From: Chelydra serpentina
Taxonomy: Eukaryota; Chordata; Testudines; Chelydridae
Direction: 5' to 3'
NCBI GenBank assembly: GCA_037349315.1
Contig: JBAIAC010000007.1
Location: 5,456,001-5,520,000 of the forward strand
Length of the DNA: 64,000 nt
Shown here: positions 33,186 through 44,711 of the stretch, piece after piece
Numbering within the stretch: position 1 is the first letter of the stretch
Layout of the letters: every line of letters starts with the position of its first letter
Program-made: the position numbers and the translations under genes
Notes under the pieces: model-generated
Seen by the model: the letters and a program-made list of their open reading frames with translations, nothing else
Databases searched by the model: none
Told to the model about the DNA's origin: nothing

Positions 33186-34540
33186 AGGTATGAGGCAGAG
33201 GGTCAATACAGCCACATGGTCACTTTGGTGTACAGCAGAAGGACAGGATGTATGTTCTAGAAATGGGGGTGAATTGCAGCATTAGAATGTGGCCTTTGAC
33301 CTTGCTGGAGTTGGGATCTGGGGTTTGGGTTTGAACCCATCTCCAATCAGAAATCAAGAAAATTACTGAGACTAGTACCTCAGGGTATAAATAGCCTTTT
33401 AGACCCAGTCCGTTGTTTCATTGAAGTGCCTGAGGCTTTTGTACAGAAGAGTGGTCATGGTGCTGGAGAGTAACTGCGATGCTCAGAGCCCCTTTATACC
33501 AACTGGCAAAGGGTACATCCAACCCACTGTGGTCAGAAATTTGGCCAGACTGAATCTTGTTAGGGATCATGTAAAAACTGGCTTCATGCTGGTCATGAAT
33601 ATCACCGTGCAATGCCCATATGGGCTGCGTGTACCGAGTTGTGTGTCTGCTGGAAATATGTTCTTCAAATACTTCATTGATAAGCAAGTCTACCCTAGGC
33701 AAAGGAATGTGGATTTACCTGACTGCATGGATCAAGCTAACATGCGGATGAGAAAAACAGCCAGGACAGCAGAAGCACATTTGCATCTAAAGTAAACAAA
33801 GTGATCCGACCACTCCAGAAAGCAAATTGACCTGAGGATGAAGAAGGGACTTGGTGCCTGCACCCCAAAGAACAAGCAGGACTCCTTTGTTATCCATTAC
33901 TTACAGGACAAAGGGATCGACACCATCTGAGTCTGTCAGTGGTGGATCCTCCTGCCGGAAGGGCTGGAGATGCTGATAGCTTGATGTAGCTGAGAAAGGT
34001 GCTTAGGCAAAGATCGTAGCTTGCTAACGTTAAGTTCTAGGCAGGAGGAAGTGTGTTATTTTTGTTTTGTCTGTACCCATACTCTGTCTTTTCTTCTCTT
34101 GCTTAGTACCACTTGAATCTGTGTTCTTTATTAATAACCTTATTCTTAGTTTTACTATAGACTCAGTGTTATGTATTAAGGACAACAGTGTGCGTCCACA
34201 GCTGCACTGACAGGCTAGCATGTGTGTACTGTCTCGCTGGAGACAGTGAACTTAATTTCTGTGAGTACCCAGTGAAAGGGACTGGGCACTACAGAGAAAC
34301 ATCTCTGGGGAACTGGGGTTCACTGAACGTTAGCTGCGAGGCAAGGGTTAGACTGATAGAGTCTCACGGAGTTTGCTGGTAAGACAGACAGACTGGTGCG
34401 GCAGGGAGCTGTCACACAGTTTAAGCTCCAGCAAAGTTCCCTCTTGCTAAACCAGAGAGATAAAACAATGGCTTACAGTTCTGGGCTCCCTGAGGGAAGT
34501 GTCACAGTGACCTTAAAAATCAGTGTGAAAAGGATTTTCA
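33186..34540 (+). other. LTR-like remnant and unidentified open frame
   Basis: A canonical TATAAATA lies at 33386-33393 and, about 0.7 kb on, a T-rich stretch (34055-34160) that resembles the R/U5 part of LTRs in this window, with ttattaataacc in place of a clean AATAAA. Between them is an open frame, 33421-33795, 124 residues, with a segment RNLARLNLVRDHVKTGF and several cysteines. I do not recognise it. It could be a captured fragment or chance. No duplication was found to fix borders. Confidence 0.3.
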
Positions 34541-34555
34541 GGAGATGGATTTACA

Positions 34556-35042
34556 GTGCGTGCAGTATTGCCTCCAATGGAGGGCAACAAAAATGATTAG
34601 GGGGCTGGAGCACATGACTTATGAGGAGAGGCTGAGGGAACTGGGATTGTTTAGCCTGCAGAAGAGAAGACTGAGGGGGGATTTGATAGCTGCTTTCAGC
34701 TACCTGAAAGGGGGATTCCAAAGAGGATGGATCTAGACTGTTCTCAGTGGTGGCAGATGACAAAACAAGGAGTAATGGTCTCATGTTGCAGTGAGGGAGG
34801 TTCAGGTTGGATATTAGGAAAAACGTTTTCACTAGGAGGGTGGTGAAGCACTGGAATGGGTTACCTAGGGAGGTGGTGGAATCTCCTTCCTTAGAGGTTT
34901 TTAAGGTCAGGCTTGACAAAGCCCTGGCTGGGATGATTTAGTTGGGGATTGGTCCTGCTTTGAGTAGGGGGTTGGACTAGATGACCTCCTGAGGTCCCTT
35001 CCAACCCTGAGATTCTATGATTCTATGATTGATTCTATGATT
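34556..35042 (+). mobile_element. CR1 3' end
   Basis: A near-complete CR1 3' region: ggagcacatgacttatgagg, ttgtttagcctgcagaagag, ggtggtgaagcactggaatg and the UTR ggggttggactagatgacct, ending in several gattctatgattctatgat units. The frame is broken by stops (for example in gcagtgagggagg). It begins within the region equivalent to the RRATRMIKGLE motif. Confidence 0.95.
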
Positions 35043-35580
35043 TTCACCAAACATTTCAGCTCAAGAATTTACATTTCTGCACAATCTCCCCTGATGAGCC
35101 ACCGTCCCGCCTCCAAAGGCTGCACAGAGGAAAATGCCTTTTTGTCCCGGTGTCTCATGAATCACGACAGAGCCCCGTTATGAAAAAATTGCACTGACTG
35201 CACCAGCACTCCACACAGAGAGAGTATCCAAGTGATCATGTCACCTACACTTCCGTTCTAGTCCACCTACGTCCATATCAGTCATGCCCTCATCATAAAC
35301 TGAGAGGCGTGGTTTTGCATATAGAAGCCTTGGAGCAGCTGAAGCTGCAGCAAGGGGACCTACCTGCCCTAACAGGATGACGGGGAATTCCCCTGATGTA
35401 GAGAGAATACCCAGGTGTGCAAAGCTGGTGTAGCTCCCTAACACCTACTCCCAACATCAGGCAAGGGGGCATCCATGGTCAGGCCAGAGGTGTGCCATGG
35501 GCAGGAGGGGATGAAGCTGCAGTACGGTGTACACTGGCAATCCCAGGCCAGCAGAGGCTGTGTAACTCAGAGCATCTCTT
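35043..35580. other. Unique non-coding sequence
   Basis: Nothing recognised. Confidence 0.35.
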
Positions 35581-35892
35581 AGGGCTGGTCTACACTACGG
35601 GGGAGAGGAGGGGGGTGTCAATGTAAGGTACGCAACTTCAGCTATGTGAATAACGTAGCTGAAGTCGACGTACCTCGCTTGACTTACCACGCCGTGAGGA
35701 CACTGCAAAGTCGAAGGCTGCCGCTCCCCCGTCGACTCCGCTTCCTCCTCGCGTTGGGGTGGATTACCGGAGTCGATGGAAGCGCATTCTGGGATCGATT
35801 TATCGCGTCTACATGAGACGTGAAAAATCGATCCCCAAAAGATCGATTGCTACCCGCCGAATCGGGCGGGTAGTGTAGACCTGGCCCTAGAG
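35580..35892. mobile_element. MITE with TAGGGC...GGTCTACACTAC ends
   Basis: The start tagggctggtctacactac and the end gtagtgtagacctggcccta are inverses with few mismatches. Inside: cgcaacttcagctatgtgaa, tcgacgtacc, a TCGAC-rich CpG block and cgatttatcgcgtc followed by an inverse-like aaaaatcgatcccc. It is about 310 bp, non-coding and close in sequence to 49363-49664. This is the best preserved copy of the group. Confidence 0.85.
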
Positions 35893-37119
35893 CACCCTTA
35901 AGGAACCCTTACTCACAGGAGCAGTCAATGCAACTAACGAATGCCAGTAAGGATCGGCGATAAATTCAGCCTCTGAGGTGGGGAAAGTCTCACGTACTCT
36001 CATTTCCCTTTGTTTTTTAAACATTCATCCAAATCATTTAGATGCACCGTGATGGTGGGCACACTTTCCTAGCTACAATCTGAAATGTGTGTCGATCTGA
36101 AACACTACCCAGCATCCAGACACTCCCCCAACCCAAAATATACATTCAAATAACGGAGGGGCCAAAACCCAGCTCCATAGTCAAAGCTGCATTGAGTTTT
36201 GCACATACAGCCTGGTCCAGTGCCCACAGAATGCGATATGAACACTCCCATTAACTTCAATGGAGGTTGGCTCAGGCCCTTAAAGCAGGAATTTAACCTC
36301 TTCGTTTTACACAGACACTAAGCAGCACAGTTTCAAAGTGATCAAGGGACTTATTGGCACGGTTAACGTTAATAGAATGGGAACCAGATGGCCAAATAGG
36401 GGGGATCCTACTTACCCCTAATGAAACAGGTTTGTAATGTCAAGCCTGGAAATATTCCTTAGAGCACAGTTCAGCTGAAATCCTTAAGTAGAGTAGCTCT
36501 TCAATATTTAATGTAAATAGTATCTTCACCACCAAGGAGCCACTGGGGCTCTGTGCATAAAATATTACAGTTTAAAATTCATAAACTGGACCCGATAACC
36601 TGATCAATAGATCACCAAGACCCCGGATCCCCGTTAGTCTGCAAGGAAAGCCTGATCCAAACCCCACTTAAAGACAATGGGATTCTTTCCATTGATTCCA
36701 GCAGACTTTGGAGCAGACCCTACATTTGCTTGGTTAAGCTCCTCATTGAAATAAGTCACTTGTGTTTTTTCTACCCAATCAGTACTTACTTTAGACACAC
36801 ACGCACGCATATGGATTTTAACAACTCAGGATATTAATTTGGAGAGGTAGAACCACAGATTAATTGAATGAAGACCATCCATGAATATTTAACAGCTTTA
36901 CAGTCTAAAGCAATTCTACAGTAATCTGTCACATAGATAGACCCAATAATCAGTCAGATTGAGAATTGGGCAGCATGCGTTGTGAATTATTCATTTCACC
37001 ATAAAGCTGTGCCAGCATGTCTGGAAAATGAATGCAATGCAATTTGAGTAAGTACAAATGGAGATAAGGGGGTCGTGGGCATGTAGGGGAGACTAATCAC
37101 TTTTTTTTTCCTTTTACAC
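35893..37119. other. Unique non-coding sequence
   Basis: No recognised exon or RNA gene. Scattered words such as cattaacttcaatggag at about 36250 may be MITE scraps. Confidence 0.35.
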
Positions 37120-37430
37120 TTAACAGATTTTAAAGTCAGAAGGAACCAGTGTGATCATCTAGTCTGACCTCCTGTATAACCCAGGCCGGAGAACTTCCCT
37201 GAACTAATTCCTGTTTGAACTGAAGCAGAACTTTAAAAAAAAATCCAATCTTGATTTAAAAATCTCCAGTGCTAGAAGAATCCACCACAGCCCTTGTTAA
37301 GTTTTCCAGTGGTTAATTCCCCTCACTTTTAAAAATGTTCACCTTATTTCCAGTCTGAATTTGTCTAGCTTCAATGTTCCGGCCATTGGACTGTGTTAGA
37401 CCTTGGTTTTCTAGACTGAAGAGCCTTCTA
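37120..37430 (-). mobile_element. CR1 3' fragment, older subfamily
   Basis: On the plus strand: aagtcagaaggaaccagtgt, gatcatctagtctgacctcc, ccttatttccagtctgaatt. This is an older CR1 tail in reverse, similar in layout to 59984-60262. Confidence 0.8.
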
Positions 37431-37431
37431 T

Positions 37432-38338
37432 CATAGGTGCTGACTCTGTGGGTGCTCCGGGGCTGGAGCATCCACGGGGAAAAATTTGTGGATGCAGAGC
37501 ACCCACCGGCAACTCCCCGCCCCGCCCCCCTGCCCCAGCTCACATCCGCTGTGCTTCCTCCTCCCCTGAGCGCGCCGCTGCCACTCCGCTTCTCCTCCAT
37601 CCCTCCCAGGCTTGCCGCCAAACAGCTGTTTCCCGCGGCAAGCCTGGGAGGGAGGGGGGAGAAGCGGAGCAGCGGCGGTGCTCTCGGGGAGGAGGCAGAG
37701 CAGAGGTGAGCTGGGGTGGGGAGCGGTTCCTCTGCCGCCCTGGGTTACTTCCTGTGGCCCTCCCCACACCCCCCCGCCCCGGCTCACCTCCGCTCCGCCT
37801 CCTCCCCTGAGTGTGCCACCGCTCCGCTTCTCACCCCTCCCTCCCAGGCTTCCGCATGGCAAACCTGGGAGGCAGCGACGCTGACTTCTGTCAGCGTCAC
37901 TGGGTGCTGACACCCAGCGTCGGGGGCAGAGCCCCGCCCCCGATGCCGGGCACCGCCCCCGACGTCGGGGGACGTCGCGGGGCCCCGCCCCCGACGCCGA
38001 CGCAACGTCGCCCGGAGTCAGGGGCGGGGCCCCGCAACATCGCCCGGTGCTCCGGTAAGCTAGGCACGGGCCCGGGGATGGCGGGGAGCTGCCAGTGGGT
38101 GCAGACCACCCACCAATTTTTCCCCATGGGTGCTCCAGGCCCGGAGCACCCACGGAGTCGGCGCCTATGCTGGGAGGGATGGGGGAGAAGGGGAAATGCG
38201 GCATGCTCGGGGGAGGAGGCGGAGCCGGGGATTTGGGGAAGGGGTTGCAATGGAGGTGGGGAAGGGGCAGAGTTGGGGTGGGGCCAAGGGCGGGAGGGTG
38301 CGAGCACCCACCAGCACCGGGTAAAGTCAGCGCCTATG
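37432..38338. mobile_element. Compound GC-rich GGCGCC-ended element, fold-back
   Basis: It starts cataggtgctgactctgtgg with the head motif ggtgctccggggctggagc. At 38090-38169 the same head appears inverted, ending acggagtcggcgcctatg. So 37432-38169 has long terminal inverted repeats of roughly 80 bp. A further piece to 38338 ends gtaaagtcagcgcctatg, like the tail of a standard element. The left body holds the aggcttgcc/gcaagcctggg palindromes seen at 28 kb. The middle contains a hairpin module (37873-38060) shared with 40016-40300. Confidence 0.65.
37873..38060 (+). repeat. Hairpin plus CCCCGCCCCCGACG module, copy 1
   Basis: The arm cagcgacgctgac at 37873-37885, the loop ttct and the arm gtcagcgtcactg (one mismatch) start the module. 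CpG-rich words such as ccccgcccccgacgccg in varied spacing follow. The same order occurs at 40016-40300. Confidence 0.8.
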
Positions 38339-38340
38339 TG

Positions 38341-38690
38341 CATAGGCGCCGACTCCGTGGGTGCTCTGGGGCTGGAGCACCCACAGGGAAAAATTGGTGG
38401 GTGCTGAGCACCCACCGGCAGCTCCCCACTGGGCTCTCCGCCTCCTCCCCATACCCCTGCCCTGAGGCACAGCCGCGGCGCTCCCCCACCCCCACCCCCC
38501 CACCGTCCCAGGCTTGGGAGAAGTGGGGTCTGGCGGGGAGCTGCCAGTGGGCACTCTGCATTTCCCCTCCCCCCTCCCGCCCAGGCTGGCAAGCCTGGGG
38601 GGCGGGGAAATGAAGTGTGCCCGGGGGAGGAGGCGGGGGCGGGGATTTGGGGAATGGGTGGAATGGGGGCAGGGTGGGGCTGCCTATGTT
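38341..38690 (+). mobile_element. GGCGCC-ended GC-rich element, adjacent copy
   Basis: Begins cataggcgccgactccgtgg directly after the previous copy, keeps the head (ggtgctctggggctggagc) and the ccggcagctcc block, and ends near gggctgcctatg. It forms a head-to-tail pair with the preceding element. Confidence 0.7.
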
Positions 38691-39939
38691 CCTATGACCA
38701 TGCTTGTTAAGATGACAGTATTGTCCACTCCCATGTCTGTAACAGCACCCATCCTATACCTGGAAACAAGTGCCTGATTTACACCTGCAATAGGCCTGAA
38801 AGTGTGAATATGAATTTCTCTTTTATAGCTGTTGCATAAGCATGTATGAGGCTGGCAAATATAGGCCCTTTTGCAATGGTGCATGGTGAGTATTAGGCAG
38901 GTCTGTACAGCCCCAGATCCGGGTCTGGAATAGACACACGAGACAGGCTATGCGACATACAGCCCGACTGGTTCATGCATAGGAGGTTAATAGTCTCACT
39001 TTCACATGTGAAGTTGGCATGGGCTTCCAGCCCTAAAACGGCACTTTGAATGTTCTGTGCTACACAGCTGCTATAGCTGCCATGCCAGCCCGCTGGGTCC
39101 GTGAATAAGCCTATGTGTCTGCTTCGTAGGTCTGCCGCCTCTGGTGCCCCACGCCCGAGCCAGAACCATGCAGGGTGCTGGGGCCTCACACATAAGACAA
39201 GGCTACCGTCTAGCCCGAAATGAGCCAGCTCACCTAGTCCTGTTCTAAGTGAAATCTATTGTTAAGGTGTTGAACAGGGACAAATGCAGAGTGCCAATAG
39301 GCAGCATGTCACACAAGCTGTGGTGCCACACGCACAAAACAAGACAACCCACTTGTGATTTGTCCCTCCTTTCCAGGAAGCTCGCCGAGCCATTATTCTG
39401 CTTCGCCTTCCCCCTTCTCCCACCCTTACCCAATGCAGTAAGTCCCCAGGCTCCCTGCCAATGTAGAGGTTTCTGTGAGCACTGCATTTAGTTTTTAATT
39501 ACTTAGGAAACTGAGCTCAGCATCCTTCCTGCATCTAGCACTCGTAATGGGGAGGCTGAGAGAGGCACTTCTAGGTTTTCTCCTTCTCTTTCTCCATTGC
39601 TGTTGCTCCGTCTCTCATATTATCGCTTTGATTCCACTGCTGTTTTGTAATTAAGATGGAACCGAGTTTTATTTACTCCTTGCCAGGCTTGAGATCAAGA
39701 GGTTGGTTTGTGAAGTGCTTAAAGACTGCCTCTATTTTGCCTGGAAATTAACAGGACGGCTTAACTCTTTTTTCTACAGGCACGTGCACTGACTACATTA
39801 GCGAGCAAGTAACGCTGTTCCCCATGCACTCTCACATTCAACCAACCCGTCTATGAATCTGTTCTCTCCAGGATATGAACATACATTTACCATCCATGAC
39901 ACTGGACGTGGGTGTGGGAAGGGCAAATTCACATAACGC
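38691..39939. other. Unique non-coding sequence
   Basis: About 1.2 kb with no recognised features. Confidence 0.35.
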
Positions 39940-40400
39940 AAGAGCTAGGAGCACCTAATGAAATTAATCGGCCGCAGGTTTAAAACAAACAAAAGGAAGT
40001 ATTTCTTCACACAACCAGCGACGCTGACTTCCGTCAGCGTCGCTGGGTGCTGACGCCGGGCCCCGCCCCCGACGCCGGGCGACATTGCGGTGCCCCGCCC
40101 CCGACGCCGGGTGACATTGCGGTGCCCCGCCCCCGACGCCGGGTGACATTGCGGTGCCCCGCCCCCGACGCCGGGCGACATTGCGGTGCCCCGCCCCCGA
40201 AGCCGGGCACCGCCCCCGACACCGGGTGACGTCACGGGGCCCTGCCCCCGACGCCGACGCAACGTCGCCCGGCGTCGGGGGCGGGGCCCGGGGCGGGCGG
40301 GGACCTGCCGGTGGGTGCTCCCCGTGTCTAAGTGCTATTCACTGTTATCCAGTCAACTCCTTGGGCCTGGGAGTTATACACATTTAAAGAAGGATTGGAT
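39940..40400 (+). mobile_element. LINE 3' remnant split by a GC-rich module
   Basis: The left piece (to about 40014) has gagctaggagcacctaatga, aaattaatcggccgcaggtt and gtatttcttcacacaac. The right piece (from about 40338) has cagtcaactccttggg and ttaaagaaggattggatgtg. These are consecutive parts of a CR1/L2-type LINE 3' coding region, interrupted by the hairpin module. Confidence 0.6.
40016..40300 (+). repeat. Hairpin plus CG-rich minisatellite, copy 2
   Basis: A perfect 13-bp stem, cagcgacgctgac (40016-40028) and gtcagcgtcgctg (40033-40045) around ttcc, is followed by four to five tandem units of about 33-36 bp. Each unit contains gacgccgggtgacattgcgg and tgccccgccccc. It ends with an inverse block gacgccgacgcaacgtcgcc and gccggtgggtgctcc, the latter recalling the head of the GGCGCC-ended family. 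CpG density is very high against AT-rich flanks. Confidence 0.88.
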
Positions 40401-41197
40401 GTGCTAAGGATTGGATTGGATTTCCATGACGTCAATGGCAAAATTGTCATTGCCTTCAAAGAGTGCAGGAGCTCATCCTTTTGTTAAAAAAATTAAAGCT
40501 ATCAGGGAAAATTCTGCTGTCAGATAAACTAGTGTTAATGACAGCGGAATTTGATAGAGAATGTCTCTCACTAGTGGGAGAAGCCATGGTTTTATTGGGA
40601 AATTTTTTGTCTTTTTTATTCCATGTCAGGTATATCATTACATGTGCAACAATTCATTTTGTTCTCCAAGGACACTGTGCATTTAAAACAGAAATAACTG
40701 TTCCAGAGGAAGTGCAGCAGTACCCAGTACTGTCCAGTTTTCAGAAGATTCTGCCTCCGTGTGCATCTTACTATGAACTCGGAAATGGACTTGCGGCGTA
40801 CATGTTGTAGCCTTCACATTCGTGTTTTTAAATGGTTTGTAATTCTTGATGCAGTACTTCTGTTGCAATAACGGGAGAGATAGGGGATCCTAATCATCAA
40901 AATAATTTCTCTATATTTGCCACAGAGGATACATTTGGATTTTGTACCCTAATCACTAAAGCTTCATATTTCCATTGTACCAAGTTTTAATCTGGATAAG
41001 GATGTACTTTGTAAAGGTTTCTATTAACTTGACACGCACGTCCATGAAACTGTACATGAATCACTACAACTTTCTAACATTCCCAGCTGGCTTTGGAGCA
41101 GATCTTCAGCTAGTGTAAAGCAGCATAGTTCCATTGACTGTCTACTTACATGGCCCACACTTCAGAGTGCACCACAGTCATTAACTGATTTAACACT
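40401..41197. other. Unique AT-rich sequence
   Basis: Includes an open frame at 40463-40810 (115 residues, hydrophobic middle) with no recognised domain, no Kozak context and no splice support. It is treated as chance. Confidence 0.35.
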
Positions 41198-41365
41198 CAG
41201 AACACCCCTGAGAGATGTTAGCCCCATTTTACAGACGTCTGAGGCACAGGGACAGCTGAGGCACAGAGCTGACCAACTAGCTTGACTAAGGAAGTCTGCA
41301 GCTGACGTGAGACTTAAACACAGTAGAGTTCTAGTCCAATGTCCTAGCTACTAAACCATCTTCCT
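41198..41365 (-). mobile_element. MIR-like SINE fragment
   Basis: Has ttagccccattttacagacg, gaggcacagagctgaccaac and a final ctagctactaaaccatcttc, resembling a reversed tRNA-related head. It is old. Confidence 0.5.
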
Positions 41366-42810
41366 TTCCGTTGGGCTCAATTGAGTTACATTGATGAGAC
41401 CCGCTGAGGCTCTGGCCTTCTATCTGATCCCAAATGCTTTTCATGTAGAAGATGCCAGTTCTCCACCACTGTGACACCTCTTTCAGAAATTGAATGAAGA
41501 GCCACACTCTGCCATCCGCCCTCCTTAGTCAGCTATAATACCATTAGCTCTGGGCCAAGCTCTTCCACTGCCTTGTAAAAAACATATTAAAAAGTTTGAG
41601 GCATCATGTGCCCTGAATAAATAAGTAAATTATAACGATCCAATGCTGACTTGGCGAAAATTGCTTTTACAATAATCCGCTTGGGGGAGGGACGCTCAAT
41701 TTTCTTCTTTTTAATCACACTGAAAAGAGTTGACTTAGGAAACTCTTCTTTTCTTCCGCGGCCCCCCTGAGCAGGAGCAAGTTAAAGGGAAAGACAAGAA
41801 AACATGTGCCCTGATCATCAAAAGTCCAGATCACTCACCAGCTCTTACTGAAGTCAGTTGGTTTGATATGGATTCAGGAGACTTACTTCAGGCACCCGTT
41901 CTTTAAAACCTTGGCTCTGTAAAATGGAAGCAGCTGCAACAATTGATAAGCCACACAATATCATACCCAGCCTCCCCAAATGGAGGAGTCATGCGCTACC
42001 CATGCATGGGGGGCAGATTTCCCAGCTTGCTCAGGGGAAAAGCTGCCTTGAAGCAAGTGGCGGCATCCCCCGAGGAATTCCCCTTCTGTGGGTGCAGAGG
42101 GATGGTAGAGGTTACTCTGTGGGTTCCCGTGCAAGCTGCCCTACCTGGCATAGGGGAAGGACAGGGTGTGGCAGGGCATTCTGGGGGTGAGGCATGGGCA
42201 GAACAGGAGCAGGGGTGTCATTTCAGAAAAAATTGCGGGGTGAGGGGAACAAAATTGTGTGAGCATATAGAACACATGGAATTATATTATAACCTGCAAA
42301 GATTTGGGGGAGGAAAAAGTGGAGCATACAGATCATACCGATGCAGTGGAGCAAAAGTCTGGGAAGACGGGCAAATCAAGCTCTTGTGGGGGGCAACTTC
42401 CCCCTTGCCCCATAGCAACTTTTTCTATTACATTTAGACATTTGTATGGCCCCTCCCTTTCTGCAGTTCTCACCTAATACAATTGTGGCTTTGTCTCAAC
42501 TTACTGAAACGTTCCACTTAGGAAAGAGGAGCATTCTCAAACAGTTCCATCACTTCCATTGCTCCCAGCTTAGACTCCCAACGTCACAGATTTATACAGA
42601 AAAGTCCCCTTTGTGATCCTGGAGTCTGATCTGCTACTTAACAAAGGCCATAGAATTTCACCCAATGATTCCTGCATCATGCCCAGAACATCTGTTTGAG
42701 CTACAGCATATCTCTTAGAAAGACAGCCAAGCTATTTGCCTCCATGGTCCACAACTTTGGTATCATCCTTGTCCCACTCTTTCCTTCTTCTCCCACATCT
42801 CCAAATCTTA
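41366..42810. other. Unique non-coding sequence
   Basis: About 1.4 kb. The 164-residue frame at 41943-42437 has no recognised motif. Confidence 0.35.
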
Positions 42811-42895
42811 GACTCACCAACATGGGACTGGAAGGCCCACAAGAGGTCATCTAGTCCAGCCCCCTGCACTGATCCACATGTAACCCACAAACCCC
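42811..42895 (-). mobile_element. CR1 tail fragment
   Basis: Plus-strand words gactggaaggcccacaagag and gtcatctagtccagccccct are the reversed CR1 tail. Confidence 0.7.
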
Positions 42896-42964
42896 CAGGG
42901 TGGGGTGCTCTTTCCCATCTAGTGGCACCAAGAACACTTAGAGATTAATGAGTCTGCTACAGCC

Positions 42965-43080
42965 TTAGCTAAGGGCCATATGGCTTTTAGCTCATGCAGT
43001 AGAGGCTCATGCCCTAAGCTCCAGAAGCCCCAGGTTCAATCCTACCCGACGACGACCGGGGTCTGTCGGTGTTACACACA
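42965..43080 (+). mobile_element. tRNA-derived SINE fragment
   Basis: Box A-like tagctcatgcag at 42988-42999 and box B ggttcaatcct at 43033-43043 are spaced as in a tRNA-type internal promoter. The following gacgacgaccggggtctgtc looks like the SINE body. The cloverleaf is not complete, so this is not a functional tRNA gene. Confidence 0.6.
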
Positions 43081-43459
43081 CATCACTACTTATGCACCAA
43101 TGCCCCTGTACACCACTACTGCAACACAACCTCAACTGAAATCCTCAGCCATGCCTTCCTGTCCTCTCAACTTGATCTATTCTCTATGCCCTCACGGAGA
43201 CCCAGCTTTGTAGGTTCCAGCAGGGGTAGAATGCTTTGTCCTGCCCTCTCACATATTCAGAGAAACATCACACACTATCCCTGTTATCAAACAACTCCTC
43301 TGGTTTCTCATTTGTTTCCTGTCCATTTCAATATTCCAGCATGGGGCACGGGTCACTCAGCATGGGGCACGGGTCACTTACTGGAGGATTCTCTGCGTCC
43401 TGAAGTCTTTAAACCATGATTTGTGGACTTCAATAGCTGAGACATAGGTGAGAGGATTA
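43081..43459. other. Unique sequence with a small tandem duplication
   Basis: At 43337-43378 the unit cagcatggggcacgggtcact occurs twice in a row (about 21 bp). Nothing else was recognised. Confidence 0.5.
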
Positions 43460-43563
43460 TTCCAGGAGTGGGTGGGTGAGATTCTGTGGCCTGCATTGTG
43501 CAGGAGGTCAGACTAGATGATCATAATGGTCCTTTCTGACCTTAAAGTCTATGAGTCTATAAT
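43460..43563 (+). mobile_element. CR1-like 3' tail
   Basis: Has tgcaggaggtcagactagat, gatcataatggtcctttctg and the terminal tctatgagtctataat. This is an older CR1 subfamily tail. Confidence 0.8.
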
Positions 43564-44710
43564 ATTGCTCTCCCTCCAACGCCCACGGACTTGCTTCACC
43601 ATTTCTACCTCCCTAGCACCAGCCTTTTTTTCTGTCTCTTCAGCAGTTTCATTGCTGCTGACAAAAACCTCCACCTCTGAAGTTCCCATCATCACACCAG
43701 CGTCACAGGTATTGTCAAATCTCACCTGAACACATCCTGTCTCTTTTTATCCGTACTAAATTGCTCCGCGACTACCATCTTTATTTGAGTTCTAGCTCTA
43801 TTCTTTAGCTCTGCAAACTCTTTGTATGAAAGACAGCCCTGCACAAGAAAGCCCTGAACCTGCCATCAGCATCGGCACTGACCTGTGCATTCAGAAGGAG
43901 CCCCACTGAAGTCAATGATGTAGGTGCAAATCTAGTTGTAGCACTGAGGCCTTAATTGGTGTATATGTTATCTAGTGCTCTGTAACATATGATACTACTC
44001 AGTGGATTATATACCTCGTCTGGGCAAAGGCAGCTTTTCCTGCATCTGAGCCTCCCAACAGTTCAAATCCTGGAAAAGTCCCTCCCCATCCCCATTTCTG
44101 TAGCATCCACCATCTTGACCAACATGCATAGGATTGAACAGGAGACCTCCAGAGCTAAAAGCATAAGATGCTTGAACTGAAGGGCCGAGGTTTCCCCAAT
44201 GGGGGTTGCAACAACTCACATCCTTTGTGGCTTGGACACAAAGGGGGACATGTAACACACACTCACCAGTGGCTTCACATGGACAGATCTCCTGAAATCA
44301 TTAGTCTGGGAACTAAGCCAGAACATCAAACTGTATTAAAGTTCTAGGATTTCTCTTCTGCTCTATCTCCTTGCTAAGTCATTCATCAGAGTCAGACGTT
44401 TGACACACAAGAATAAGAGCACGCCATTCCTGTCATTTTTTGTTCACATTACCTGGGGGCTGTAAAGCATCTGCATGCTGAGAAGTCATTTAGCTTCCAA
44501 GTATATTACACCTAGTGGAGAAGATTAAATGTCATCTTTAGACTACGTTTGACATTAAACACCATCACATTTGCCATTGCCGGTGAAAATGTACCTTTGA
44601 TAAAATACTGTCCTCTAGCTCATATACTCAGGCAACAAGATTCGAGAATGCAGGGAAACCAAAACTGAGCTTCCTTTACAGAAATCTTATAATAATAATA
44701 AATATATGGA
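43564..44710. other. Unique non-coding sequence
   Basis: Nothing recognised. Confidence 0.35.
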
Positions 44711-44711
44711 G

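Noticed and set aside
37431..38592. Frames of 198-257 residues on both strands
   Set aside because: Same GC-rich transposon family; no domain, no splice sites.
40463..40810. 115-residue frame
   Set aside because: No recognised motif, Kozak context or neighbouring exon; length is within chance for 64 kb.
41943..42437. 164-residue plus-strand frame
   Set aside because: No recognisable domain and a shifted overlapping frame of similar quality.
42988..43043. tRNA gene
   Set aside because: Boxes A and B are present but no full cloverleaf; better explained as a SINE.
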